Shown one piece after another: positions 11,242-24,977 of a DNA stretch of 64,000 nucleotides; within the stretch, counting starts at the first letter, position 1; every line of letters begins with the position of its first letter. The position numbers were made by a program, and so were the translations under genes. The notes under the pieces were generated by a model. It had not been told where the DNA came from. It ran no database searches and saw only the letters and a list, made by a program, of their open reading frames with translations. Source of the stretch: Byssochlamys sp. IMV 00236 (Eukaryota > Ascomycota > Eurotiomycetes > Eurotiales > Thermoascaceae); the NCBI GenBank assembly GCA_001931875.2, contig MSJH02000839.1, forward strand, positions 57,912 through 121,911, in the 5' to 3' direction.

Positions 11242-12496
11242 CTAAGCAGCTTGCAGATGTCCTAACACAGTTTTTGTCAATTCAGGAACAGGTTTCGAAT
11301 TCAATTTTGATCTCACCTTTCTTCTTCTTCGGAAATCTTCATACAACTCTCTCCATACTTCTCGGTCGCGACACCCGCTCTCTTCTGGCGTACCTGGCTT
11401 ATTGTCACATCGGGGAAGCATCTCTGCCAACAGCTTTTGCGGCCACATTATCCAGGGTTTAGGTAGCGGCCAGTCAGAGAAATGAACGAGCTTGGCTTCT
11501 TTGAGGACCTTGTCTGGATCCCAAGTCTCGTATTCATTTCCGAGATAGGCTCTGTGATCCTTCGTCCGGAACTCTCCCGTGACGAGACCATATTGCCTGT
11601 GGGGAAGGACCATGGCAGAATCGCCGTAGCGATCATTCAGCAATTCCATGTCGTATCGCACTTCTGTCGTCTCGTTATCTGGGGCCGCTTGACCCGCGCC
11701 AACTTGGCCAGCGATAATCGGTTGGGCAGCATCCATGAGGGCTTTATATTCCCGATAGGAAGGCTCAATCAAGATAAGAAGGGAAGTCAGCTTCCTAGTC
11801 TGTGCGTATTCCCAATACGCCCGAGGCATTGCCGCTTTCGCTGGAGGCAGGAAGAAGAGATCGTCCATCTCTTGTAGGATGGTAACATCAGAATCAATAT
11901 GCAATACGCGGTCGTACTGGGTCTGGCTAAATGCGAGGAGCTTCGTGATGCTACTATCCCAAGAATCCACGTCGTCTGTATAGAGATTGAGATTTGTCAG
12001 CCATTTGATACGACTTGGACGAAGACATGACGGCGCCGGACGAACTTGAGCCACCCCTGACAAATTGTACATCGATCGGCATAAGTTGTACATTGTACTG
12101 GTCCCGCGCAAGAACTAGTAGTTGGCTGTTACGATCTGTTGCACTCTCGATCAAAGTATCCCATTCCTCGGGGTAGAAGAGAACCCGTTCTGCGCGGCTC
12201 CCGAGCCGGTGCAGGGCCTCGAATATCAAGATAGAGTTGCAGAGATATGCGCTGGAGGTCGCATACTGCACGTATGCGTATCGAGACCAGTCGACAGCTT
12301 CATAGCGGTAGAAGGGCGAGTTTGAAAGGCGATGTGAACGGTGATGGTTGTACCAGAGAAACGCCAAAACGAAGATGGCTAGAATCGCATAGGTTCGGAA
12401 GCGTCGAACTGGACGCCCAGCTGGCATGTGCCCCAGCTTGGGAGGCATGAATGCATCTTTAAGTCCCGGGGACGTCCGATCAGCAGCTCTGGACAT
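11242..12496 (-). CDS. GT8-type glycosyltransferase (GNT1-like), type II Golgi membrane protein, one intron
   Basis: Probable Golgi glycosyltransferase of the GT8 fold, like yeast Gnt1-type N-acetylglucosaminyltransferases; donor and acceptor are inferred only from family likeness. Exon 1 is 12496-12046 and exon 2 is 11975-11242, giving 394 residues. A short basic cytosolic tail is followed by a signal-anchor helix (about residues 36-49, YAILAIFVLAFLWY), then a lumenal catalytic domain: SAYLCNSILIFEALHRLGS, the DxD metal/sugar-nucleotide site as DSD at about residues 178-180 (VLHIDSDVTIL), AMPRAYW, and LVHFSDWPLPKPW. The intron has a CTGAC branch site and ATACAG acceptor. The donor is less certain: GTTCGT at 12045 is preferred, and GTGGCT at 12054 is also in phase. 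Both restore one frame. The start lies only about 100 bp from the edge of the RIP-mutated transposon block, so its promoter sits at a heterochromatin border. Confidence 0.85.
11976..12045 (-). other. Intron of the GT8-type gene
   Basis: The acceptor CTATACAG ends at 11976 and a CTGAC branch sequence lies about 20 bases upstream of it. The favoured donor is GTTCGT (g at 12045); GTGGCT (g at 12054) is the alternative with the same phase. Unspliced reading gives stops in both flanking frames before the catalytic domain can be joined. Confidence 0.75.
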
Positions 12497-13201
12497 CCTC
12501 GACAGGACTGTTGCAAGTGAAAAGAAGTCATCTTGCTGTGACGCGTCAGGTTCATCGTCGGAACAGACACGTGATCACCGCTGGGACTCATTATAATTCA
12601 GACACCTAGTTAACGCCGGCGCCAGTTAGTTTTCTACTAAAAAACTCAAATTTCTTAGGTAATCCCCTATTATTTTAAGAATTGAATACAATATGTCTGC
12701 CCTCCTATTTCCTACACCTTAATTATTCCTTATCCCTTTCTAGGTCGATTTAAAGCTATTTAAATCAGCATATTTTAATATAGCAATATAGCAATTATAA
12801 AATTAAACCCTCTAGCTAACCCCCTAAATAAGAATATGCCTATAAAATTAAGTCTCCTAATACTGCTACTATATTTTAACGCCTTTTAATTAAACTTTTT
12901 TAACTTAACCTATAATTAGCCGATTATAATATTATCTACTAAATTTAAATCTACTCTTCCCTATATTAATAATATACTTATCTATAACTAAAAGCGTTTT
13001 AAACTCTATAGCCTAATAATATATTATTATTAGTATTATCTTTAAAAGAAAAAAAAATCTATTCTTACTATTACCCCTAATTAACAATAATATTAGTAAA
13101 TAATATATAAATTAATAGGCTATTCCTTTAAAATAAAGGTTATAGATAATAGTAAGACTATAATAATTAAACTTACTAATAGTGCTTATAATTATAAATA
13201 T

Positions 13202-15030
13202 AAAGCTTTAAAGTATAAAATTACTAATATTATATAAGCTCTTGCTGTAGTAAAGGTAAGAAAAGGGTATAAATCTTAAAAGGTAAGGAATAACCTCTTT
13301 AATCCTTAAAATAGAAATTATAAAGCTATTATAGCTACTAGTAGAACTTCTCTATTTATTTAAAATATCTATAATATAAATTAGTTCTATCTTAAGAGCT
13401 ATTTTAATTTAAAGCTTAGTAAAGCTTTTAACCTATAAGAAATCTAAATAAATTATCTTTATAATCTACTGCTTAAAAAGAACTAGTATATATAATTTTT
13501 AAATAAAGTTTATAAGAATAAATATTTTTATACCCTAATCTTTACCTAGGAGAAATTACTTACTTACTTAATTTATTATAGATATTTAATAATTATAGAT
13601 TCTATTTATAAAATTAATTATTTTAAATAATATTTAATAATACTAATAATTTGCAATAAGCATTTATCTTAAATCTTAATTATATTTATTCTCTATAATA
13701 AGTAAGATAATAATATTCTTACTATAAGCCTTTACTAGATAAAGAGATAGTATTCTTAGTATTAGCTTCTTTACTATATATTAATAGATAATTTTGCGGG
13801 TAAGTAATTAGTAATTAAAAAGGCCTTTAAAGGCCTATAGAATAGTAAGCAAGAGATAAATTATTTATTATATACAGTTTATTTAGAGCGAACTCTAGGG
13901 AAATAATTTAATAAATATTTTAATTTTTAAGATTATATAACTAATACTACTTAATTATCTTATATTTACCTACTTGCCTACCTATTAAATAGCTATCTTA
14001 ACTATTTTAACTATCTTAACTAACCTATTTATTCTCTTTAGGTAAGTAAGAATATAAAGCTATATTTTAGCATCTATAGACTGCCTTATATATATACTAT
14101 ACTAGAGCTAGCTATAATAAGTTAATTAATTAAGCTATTAAAGCTTATATAAACTAGTAAGATTATAATTATATTAAATATAAATAGAGATTAAGGTTAG
14201 ACTAGTAAGCTATATATACTTATTAATATTCTAGCCTACTCCTATAGATTTATACTATAAATGCTATAGAGACTAGAGAGCTAATATTAGAATTTAAAAT
14301 ATAATATAAAAAAGAATATAAGCAAATAAAGTCTCTATAGTATTAGTCTTTATATTTTAGAGAAGTAAAATAAATAGCTTTAATAAGCAGATTAAGCTGC
14401 CTATAACTTCTATAATAAGTTTATTAATAATTTTTATAATATATTAATAATCCGCTACTTTCTCTATCTAGTTTAAAAGCTTATTTAAAAAGAGCTTATT
14501 GCTAAAAATAATAGTAATAATAATTTAGATATTAAAGAGATTATAATCTTATTATTTAGTAATAATATTATATATAATTGCTTATTCTATAGGAAGTAGC
14601 AGCTATTATACTATTATATCTTACGCTATTACTAGCTTTTTAACAATATCCTAATAGATAAATATTAGGACTACTAGTTCAATAAATAAAAAGAATCTAG
14701 ATTTAAACTATATAAGGAGATAATAAAAAATTATATAAATAAGCAAATAGATAAAGAAATTAGCGCGCTAACTGTAAAGAGCTAGGGTAAAGAAGCTCTT
14801 TATTAGAGGTAACTAGTTAGACTAGTTAAACAGAATATAAAATAAGAGGTAGAGACGCAGGCGAGTAGCTATCTATATATAGTAAAGTTAAAGGTTAAGT
14901 TTAGTAGTAATTAGAATAAATCGCTAATTTATCTAACTTCTATTCTTTTAAAGGTTATTTATCTATTTATCTATTCTATTAAATTATCTAGATAATTTAG
15001 TCTTAATAGCTCTATCTATAATTAGCTAAT
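13202..15030 (+). pseudogene. MULE (Mutator-like) transposase relic
   Basis: One continuous plus-strand frame (codons in register with 13598) reads through this stretch if TAA/TAG are taken as former Gln codons. It shows the order expected for fungal MULE transposases. An N-terminal part has RGYKSQ-like and ATSRTSLFI text. Next comes the first catalytic Asp in YLIIIDSIYKIN (GAT at 13598-13600), then a second Asp in YYILIDNFAGKQLVI (GAT at 13787-13789) 63 codons later, followed by YLLYTVYLERTLGKQF. A SWIM-type zinc-binding remnant (CLFYRK..., TGC at 14579, with the following Cys and His lost to C-to-T change) lies about 330 codons after the first Asp. The lack of frameshifts over 1.8 kb shows decay by point mutation. 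I could not find the element's inverted ends. It is dead: many stops and altered zinc ligands. Confidence 0.72.
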
Positions 15031-16762
15031 TTAACTATTATATATAGATCTAGTTATCTTATTATTCTTTATTATCTATCCTAAGTTATCTATTCTAGGT
15101 CTTAGTAGGTCTAGATTAAGTATTATAGCCCTAGTTTATAATAATATTCCCTCTTATTAAAAGACTTATCTTAAGCTATATAAAGTTTATTATATAGATT
15201 TAAATAATTAGGTATAGCTATAGTAATAATAATAAGTTACTGTTAAGGTATACTTATTATATAAATTTATCTAATATTAGCTTTATTTTAATATTTTTTA
15301 CTTAAGAGATTAGGAGTATTTCTATTTTTTACTAACTAACTCCTATTCTTCTACTTATATATTAAGCTATTCTTTTCCTATTTCTGCAGCTTATTTAATG
15401 CTGTTTTTAATAATTTAAATATAAAAATAGCTAATAGTTATACAGGTATATTAAAATTAAGATTTTTAAATTATTTTTTTTATAAATCTTATATATGTAC
15501 TTAATATAAGTTATAACTCTTTAAGTTTATATAATAATGCTAATTAATATAATAATGCCTTCTAAGCGCTTTAAATATATTTTATTTATTCTAGGCTCTT
15601 TTAAAAAGACTTTTATAATTAGCCTTAAGCTATTATAGCTACTAACTAAAGATTATCTATTTAATTACTAGCTAAATACAGATAATAAATAGCTTAATAA
15701 GCTGTCTCCCTCTCTTATATCTCTAACTACTAATATAATATTAGAACTAATAACTCTTTTTTTATAAATTACTTTATTTACTACTATTAATAATAATAAT
15801 AGAGTATCTTTACTAGGATTATCTATAGAGAACCCCTTAATAAAGAAGTATCTCTTATCTAAGATATATAGGGATTAATTTATATCTAATAATATAATTC
15901 CTCCTATATATAAAAAGATATAGGCTAATTTATTATATTCTTTTTAAAGGTTAAAATATAGTTATAATAATATTACTCTTGCTATATCTATAATAGAAAA
16001 AACTCTTACTTAATTAGCTAAAAAACTATAAAAGAGATTAAAGATAAAGAAGGTCCCTAATATAAAGATCTAGGGAATCTAAGATATTATTATAACTCTT
16101 ATTCCTAGAGTTAAGGCTACTATTAAAATACCTTCTACTTAAATTAATTTAGCTTTTATTAAAATAATAATATTAATTATTATTACTAATACTAATATAA
16201 TAGTAAATTATTTTACTACCTTTAAAACAGATTCTATTATAAATTCTTTTAGCTTAAAGAGTTTAATTAAAGACTTTCTTCCTATCTTATAGGAAATATA
16301 TTTTTATTATTTAAAAGCCTTAGTATAAGATTTAAAGTAATAATATATTTATTCTTATATTAATGTAAAATATCTTTATTATAAAGGCCTTTATAAGTTA
16401 TATATCTTTATATTACTAATATATAAGGCTAAAACTTATATTTAGAGTCTTAACTAAAAGGCTTATTTCTTAGGTAATTTAAAGTCTTTTAATAAGGCTA
16501 TAAATATATATATTTCTTTTATAAAGGTATATATATAGAAATCTATATTTAAGATTATTAAATATTAGCTTAATACTGCTATTATCTTACTAATCCTATT
16601 ATATTTTAAATTAAAGTTATTATATTTCTTTTAAGAATTATATTAAATAATCTATTTATTAAACTATAATATCTTATATATAATAAATATATTTATCTAG
16701 TTATAAAGACTGCCTTTATTCTCTAATAAGAAGAAGGAAAATATTATTAAGGGGTTTTATAA
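15031..16762. other. RIP-degraded repeat DNA of unassigned family
   Basis: Coding-like text with stops at Gln positions can be read on the minus strand over parts of 15,500-16,700, but I recognise no domain. It ends at ATAA (16759-16762), the left target-site duplication of X1, so it was continuous with the W sequence at 62,782 before X1 inserted. Confidence 0.5.
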
Positions 16763-17101
16763 TATTATAGGAAGATATATTAAGACTTAATATAGAGTCT
16801 TTAAGCGAGTAGGTATTAAGAAAGAAGAGAAGAATATTTAGCTTTAGAGCTTAGAGTAGAGCTAGAGAAGAAGCTCTAGCTATAGACTAATATAATAAAC
16901 TAATAATAATTTAATATTAAACTAATACTAAATAATAATAAAAAGGAAAGCTAATTATTTTATTCTAAATAATTAAAAGGGTATTATCTCCTTATTATTC
17001 TTCTCTTCTCTTACTTTACTTATAGACTTTTTAAAGATTTTAAGTAAAAGTATATAACCTCTTAACTAATTATATTCTTTATACTAATTCTCTCTATTAT
17101 A
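16763..17101 (-). repeat. X1 LTR (left, 3' LTR of the minus-strand element)
   Basis: 339 bp. It begins TATTATAGGAAGATATATTA, the mutated form of TGTTGTAAGAAGATG seen unmutated (inverted) at the right end of X3. It ends CTATTATA, the mutated form of CTACTACA-like ends. Confidence 0.85.
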
Positions 17102-20100
17102 TAGCCTCCTCTTTTTTAAGAATAAATATCTCTATCTGCCTTTTTTAGTTATTATAGTTTATACTATCTCCTTCTTTTAATATTATAAATTATTTTTAAA
17201 ATAAGAATATTTTAATTTCTAGTATTATATATACCTTAAAACTCTTAATTTATAAAGCTAAGTTTTTTTTTTTATAAATAATCTTAAACTAATAATATAT
17301 CTTATTTTAATATAAAATATAACTCTATTTTAATTTCTAAGCAATCTTAGTTTAATTAATTAAATATTGCTTTACCTATAGCTATAACTCTATTTACTTA
17401 AATATTAAAAGGCCTAGATCTTTCTTAATTAGATTTTATCTTATTTTACTTCTTATAATTAAAATAATAAATATTATTAAGATTTATTTCTTAATTCTTT
17501 AGTATTAGCTAATATAGATTATTAATAAAGATTATTTTTCCCTGCTTAAATATAATATCTTTTAAGCTTATAGTTTTCTTAAATTTATTTTTAATAATTA
17601 ATCTAGTCCTTAGAATTATAAAGCTTTAACTTATTCTTTCCTTAAAGATAGCAGTCTCTATATTTAATACTTTTAGCTTATATTCCTTAAGATATTAAAC
17701 CTATAGCTTATATTTGCTATAATTATATAGTGCTAATTAGATTAAATAAATTTAGATATTTTATATAATAACCTTCTAAAGAATATTCTTAAATAAATTT
17801 TTAAGCCCTATTAATTCTTTATTTTCTTTTTTATAATAAAGAGCTATTTTTATTTTTATAATAATATATTATAATATTCCTTTTATTAATTTCTTTTTAA
17901 AAGATATAATTTAAAAAACCCTATTTATTTCTTAATAATTAAAGTCCTTCTTTATTATAATACTTAACTAAATATATTAGTTCTATATCTTATTTAAAGT
18001 AAAATTTTCTTTACTTAGGTTAAAATATTTTTTATTCCTATACTTAGATTTAAGATATTTTTTAGCCTTATATAAATTATCTTAAGCTTTATAATATAAG
18101 CTATTAGATATATTATTAGAAATATTTATATTAATTAATTTAAGATCTTTAAATAATTAAACTATTCCTAATATTAGAGATTTTTTAGGGAGAAGGTCTT
18201 TAGATAAGATTTCTTTAATTTTTATATTATCTCTATCTTTTATACTTTTAGGACTTCTTAAAATAAGACTTTTTATTCTTTCTTTAATTTAGCTATTATT
18301 AGATATACTTAATATCTGCTTAGCCTTTAAATTATCTTTAAATTATATAGTTTTAATATTCTATATATCTTTTAAATGCTTAGTTTTTTTTTTAATAAAA
18401 AGGTCTTTTAGATTTACTATAGAAAAGAAAGGCTTTATATTAATTCTTAAGGCTTTACTAAAAGATTTTATTACTTATTTATTTTTAGAAGTTTTATTTA
18501 TAGATTATTTAATTTCTTTAAGTAAATTTTTATAAAAATAGGTTATTACTTTAAATAGTCTCTTTTTTTATTATTTTATTACTGCTAGCTTTATATTTTT
18601 AATTATTTTTAATATTCTTCTAACTTCTTTTATAAATATATTCTTCCTTATATTAATTATATTAGCTAATAGTTATATATATAGCTTATAAATTAATTTA
18701 ATTTTCCTTAAATTAACTTACTATAAGACTTCTTTAATCTTCTTAGTACTTATATTTAATTTATTTAGCTAGGATTATGCTTTAATTTCTTTCTTATCTA
18801 GATAGTAATAATCCTTAAAGTTAGTATTAAGTCTTTATTCCCCTTAAAACTATTTCTAGTAGTCTATATTAATATTCTAGTATTTAAAGTTATTATTACT
18901 ATTTATAAGTATTTTTAATCTTTCTCTAAGAATATTATCTTTTATATTTTTTAATCTTATTATACTTTATATTTTTTTAATATAAATTTAATATATAATA
19001 GTAAGTTTAATTCTTTTTTCTTTTAAAAGTTTTAATATTTTTTTGCTTTCTAAGTTAATAATAGCCTTTTTTATTAATATAGATATATTAATCTTATATT
19101 TATATCTTTTTTCTAGCTATTTCCTCTTATTTTAAGTCTTAAGCTTTTTTTCCTTTTTTAGCTTCTTAAGGCTTTTAATTTTTTTCTTTTTTTTCTTTTT
19201 TTTTTTCTATATTTTTTTCTCCTTTATCTAATATTAGATCTATTAATAAGCTCTTATTTAAATTTTTTATTTAATATTCTTTCTTTTTTTTTATAATCTC
19301 TTCTAGAAGATTATTCTTTTTTATTCTTATTTTAACCTTTTACAACTTTTTATTAATAGGCTTTTAAAAAATTAATTCTTCTCTATTAAGGGCTTTTCTT
19401 AAAATATCTTTTACCTTTCTAATATTAATTAATTAAAGGCTCTTTTTAATTAATACTCCTTATCTCCTAATATTATAAAGTCTATTAATTTATACTCTTA
19501 TTAGATATATAGCTACTATTCTCTAGTCTCTAATATTAAATATTAATTTTTTTATAGCTACTAAGGTTTAGTATAATTATTTAATAATTAATAAGACTTA
19601 ATCTATAATTTTTTAACCCTATTTTTCTATAGCTTTATAATAACCTTTATTAGTATATTTATAATTCTTTTCTGCTTATATTTTTAATTCTTTTAGCTTA
19701 TTAATAATTAGTATTTTTTTCTTTCTTATTTCTTTTAATAGCTTCTATTAGTTTAGGAAATTATAAAAATTATTAGTTGCTTTATTATACTTATTTTAAA
19801 AATTTAAAATAATTACTATTATATTGCTTATAAATTAAACTTTTTTTTTTATTATTAGCCTTATTTATTATCTTTTTTATAAGTTTATAAATTTTACTAA
19901 CTATAATATATATATATATTCTAAGTTAAAGAGCTTTATCTTAACAGATAATATTTTATATTTTTAATATATTTTTTTTATTTTTAATATATATCTTTAT
20001 AGAGTAATTTTTTAAAATAGTTTTTAAATAAAAAGATATATTTAAAAGATAAAATAAGATTAAGTTTAGCTTAATTTAGTCTTTAGTTACTTTCGCTATA

Positions 20101-23100
20101 ATATTATATAATATAAAAAATAAGGTTTTTATAATAAGATAAGAATTCTTTATTTATTATTTATATTCTTTATCTAATATTTTTTATTTTTAGCTTTATT
20201 TATAGATTTTTTTAAGATATTTAAGCTAATATTATATGTTTTTTAGTTATCTCTTTTTTTTTTCTTTCTTAATTATTATTAGGCATTTTTAAATCCTTCC
20301 CCTCTCTTAAAAAAGATACCTTTATTTTAAATTTATTTTCCTTCTCTTCTTATCATAATACTAGTACTTATTTTATTATTATTTTTTTATTTTTTCTCTT
20401 TTTAAACTAACTTCTTATTTAGTATTAAATTTATTTTATTACTAGCTTTTTACTTCTCTCTTTCTAAGCTAATATTTTTAGAAGGAGGGTATTAGAACTA
20501 TAACTATATATTTTAATTTAAATAATATTTAGTTTATATTATTATTATTATTACTTAGTTATTAATTTTCTTGCTTAGATACTATATTATTATTTATAGT
20601 TAATATTTTATTTTAATTCTCTTATAAATAGTAGCCTTTTAAATAATTCCTATAAATTAAGTCTCTAAAAAATATATTATTTAACTCCTTAAACTTATAA
20701 GATCCTTTTTTAAGGATTTTTTTAATCTTATATAATTTAAGCCAGTAATATGCTAGTTTTATAGAATAAGATATCTTAAGCTTTATATTATAAAGTAGAA
20801 TAAGCTATTTTTTTATTAATTATTTTTTATAGAGCTATTTCTTATTATTAAAGATTTTTTTATTAGCTTTTCTTATATATTAGATATAAAATTAGGCCTT
20901 TTCTATATTTTAATCTTAAAGCTTTATTTATTATATATAAAGGAGTAAAAGATCTTTTATAATCTTAATCTTATTTTATATTAAAGTCTTTTAGATAAGT
21001 ATTTCTAGTTTAATTAGTAATATAGTATTATATCCTATAATTATTTTAAATAATATTAAGCTTATAGAGGTCTTAATTATATTCTTATTTACCTAGATTA
21101 TTATTAGTAAATAGTCTATTTAATTTATTTTTATTTCTTTTATAAGTTTTTTAATATTATATATAAAGGATTTATATATAACTTTAATTATTTTATTTAT
21201 TTATAGATTATATAATAAGACTTTAATATAGTTAATCTTATATTTCTATATAATAAGACTATATTAATATATTAACTATAGCTTTATTCTTTAGTCTTTT
21301 ATTATTAATAAGAGTCTTTATTATTCTCTAATAATAAATTTAGTTTTTTTATAAGAATTTAGTAATAACTCTTAAAATAAGGCTATTAAGGGCTTTATAT
21401 TTAATTTAGCTAAAGTTATCTTAAAATATAGTAATATAAGTTTTTCTCTTATTAGGCAGTATAATCTTATAAATATTTAGGTATAGTTTTAATCTCTTTA
21501 ATAAAATAAATATTAACTATAAAGCTTTTTTTATATATTTTTTATCTACTTTCTAATATTTATTATATATCTTTACTTATTTAATAATATACTTATATAG
21601 GCCTTTTTATTAATATTAATTAGCTATTTTTTAATAGGTTATTTTATACTTATAATATTTATACTCTTTATAAAGGGCTATAAAAATTTCTTTTTATTTT
21701 TTTTTATTATTAATAACTATATAATAAAGCTAATTTTATTATACTCTTTAAAAAAGTATACTATCTTAGATTATATATTTTAGGGCCTTTTTTTTAAACT
21801 TAGCATATTATTCTCTATTTATATTATCTAGTTTTATTATAGTTTATAACTATTTTATAATTAATAAAGATTTTTCTAATTAATATAATATAGATATTAA
21901 TTAAGGGATACTATTTAATTTTATCTCTTATATACTAGTATAATAAACTATATAAAATTATAAGTCTAGGAATTTTTCTATATTATTATTTTCTGCCTCT
22001 TTTAAATCTTATTTTATTATTAGTTTTTAAGATAATTTATCTATAACTAAGTTCTTTTTCTTTAATATATAGATAATGTTAAAGTTAAATAATTAAATCT
22101 AAATAATTTATTAAGTAATTATTAACCTAGAGAGATTTATAACTATTTTATTTAATTATACTATTAGAGTTTTTATATCTATCTTTAATTAAAAAATATA
22201 TTATATAGGTATATTTAGAATTTATAAAGTGTTTTTAATATTATTTTATATTCTAGTTTTTTTTTATTATATTACCTTTTTATCTATATCTATACTTTAC
22301 TTTTATATTTAGCTAGGTATCTTTTATTAAACTCCTTTTCTTCTTAAATAAATTAAACCCCTTATTTATTATTATTAGCATTAGTATTAATAATAATTAT
22401 GCTTTCCTTTTTATAATTAATTAGTTTAAGTGCTAATATTATTATTAGGGCTATTTTTAAAATATTTATTATTTTTTATTATTCTAGCCCTTAAAAAAAT
22501 CTTATTTTTTCCTTAATATTAAATATATTGGCTTAGTTTTAATAATATATCTTTTAATCTATATCTAATAATAGGCTATAATTCTTAGAAATCTTTTTAT
22601 TTTTTATAAGTTCTAATAAGATAGCTATTTTAAGATTTTAATTATCTTAGCTAATTTAGAGTATCTCTTTTTAATATTATATATATAGCCTATTATTTTA
22701 ATTCTTAATATTATAAATTATAATTTCTCTCTAATAATTCTTAAATCTATAAGTTTAAAACTATATAATATCTTATTAATATTCTAGATATATTTAAATA
22801 TAAACCTTTTAATTCTTAGTAGTATCTCTTCCCCCCTATAATTAGTCTTAAATCCTTATATTAATATATTATCTAGAAATATATTATAGATATTAAGAAT
22901 ATTATCTGCTAGTATTTTTATAACTCTTTATATAAACTTTTATACTATATTTATTTATCCTTAAAATAGTTTAGCTTAATAAACTAAACTAATCCTTAAT
23001 ATATAGAAAGCTATTAAGTCTTATAATTCTTTAGCTAATTCTAATTAATTATACCTAGAGAATAAGTTTATAAATATTAATACTAGTATTTTATTAAACT

Positions 23101-24653
23101 TTTCTAAGAATTTATTAGCTAAAGGAGGCAGATTAATATCTTATATTATTATTTAATTAACTTTTATAACTATATTAATTAGCTAATATTTATTACTTTT
23201 CTTTTTTATTAGGAATTATAAATTTTAGTAAAATCCTTAATTATATTTAAAGATCTTTATATTTATTCTTTTTTTTACTATTCCTTATATTATATTATAG
23301 AGTATTTTTAGTATTAGAAAGCTTTTTATCTGCTATAGTTTATAATCTATAGTTTAAATAATAATTAAAAATATAACTTCTAGGTATATTTATCTAATCT
23401 CTTTAAAGGTCTAGATAAAGACTGCTTTTTAGATAAAAAATATTTCTATTAATAATTTTTTCTTTTTTAGCTATAAATTATTACCTATAATAAGGTTCTT
23501 TAAATAGTCTAGTATTAATCTTATTTCTTTCTTAATATCTAATATCTTTAATTAGATATATTTAATAAATTCTCTATATATTTTTTTTATGCTTCTTTAG
23601 GGGTTCTTATAATAATATTCCCTAATAATTTCTTTCTATTTTAATAATCTTTTTAAAGCTATTATAGGTCTATTTAATATATTTATTAAATAAACCTTTT
23701 TATATTTCTTCTTATATTATATATTAATAGAATATTTTATTTTTATAATAAAAAGGTTATATTTTCTAGATAGTTTATATCCTTATAATCTTCTAATTCC
23801 TTTATTTAATTTAGTAGGTTTAAATATTCTTACTCCTTTATTTTTAATTTCTTTACTTATTTTAAAGCTAATATTATTTATTAAATATAGCTTCTGCAGG
23901 CCTTTTCTATTCTTAATTTAATATTTATTATTTTTTTCTAGCTTTAATTTAATAATTCTTATACTTAAGATAATAAATTATATAATATCTCTTCTTTTAA
24001 CTTATTTCTTAGATTATCTATTAAAAATATCTAAATAATAGCTTAATTCTTTTAGTCTATAAAATAAATTATATTCTTTATTATTTTATCTAATAAAGCA
24101 ATATATTATAAAAATATTTAATGCTTAAAAGATTATCCTAGAATATAATTATAATTAATCTTATTATTTATTATAAAAAAAGGGACCTTATAATAGAAAG
24201 ATCTTACCTATATAAATATTTTTTTATAAAAACTTATAAAAGAAATTTACTCGCTATCTACTAATATTATATTATTTTTAAATTTCTAGCTTATAATAAG
24301 TTTATAGTAATTTATTATATCTCTATATATTATATTAATTTTAGCTCTATTATTTATTATAATATTTTATATTTCCTTATAATTATTAATTTTAATTAAT
24401 AATTTTAGAGTTATAATTATATATAATACCTTATCTTTATTAAGAGGCTTAAGTTATAAGAATATATAAGTATACTAATCTATATTATTTATTATATATT
24501 CTATATTTAATATAGAAGTATTAAACTATACTCCTTTAATATTATAGAATATTACCTTTATTATTATCTGCTATAGTTATAAAATAAATAAAGCCTTATA
24601 TAAATTAGGAGATAAACTAATAAGATCCTAAATTAATATTTAAACTCTAGTAT

Positions 24654-24977
24654 TATTATAGGAAGATATATTAAGACTTAGCATAAAGTCTTTAAGCGAG
24701 TAGGTATTAAAAAGGAAGAGAAGAATATTTAGCTTTAAAGCTTAAAGTAGAGCTAGAGGAGAAGCTCTAATTATAGACTAATATAATAAACTAATAATAA
24801 TCTAATACTAAACTAATACTAAATAATAGTAAAAAAAAAGCTAATTATTTCCTTTTAAATAACTAAAAGATATTCTCCCTTTTCTCCTACTTTACTTATA
24901 GACTTTTTAAAGACTTTAAATAAAAACATATAACCTCTTAACTAATTATATTCTTTATACTAATTCTCTCTACTATA
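24654..24977 (-). repeat. X2 LTR (left)
   Basis: 324 bp, colinear with the X1 LTR and preceded by GTAT. It differs from the other copies mostly by C/T and G/A changes and a few short length differences. Confidence 0.85.

Noticed and set aside
11242..12111. Two separate overlapping minus-strand genes at 11242-12111 and 11954-12496
   Set aside because: A single intron with a CTGAC branch site and CAG acceptor joins them into one continuous GT8-type protein.
2230..12496. Secondary-metabolite or ester-biosynthesis gene cluster around the acetyltransferase
   Set aside because: No backbone synthase, oxidase, or pathway regulator is present; the neighbours are a permease, an RCC1 relic and a Golgi glycosyltransferase.
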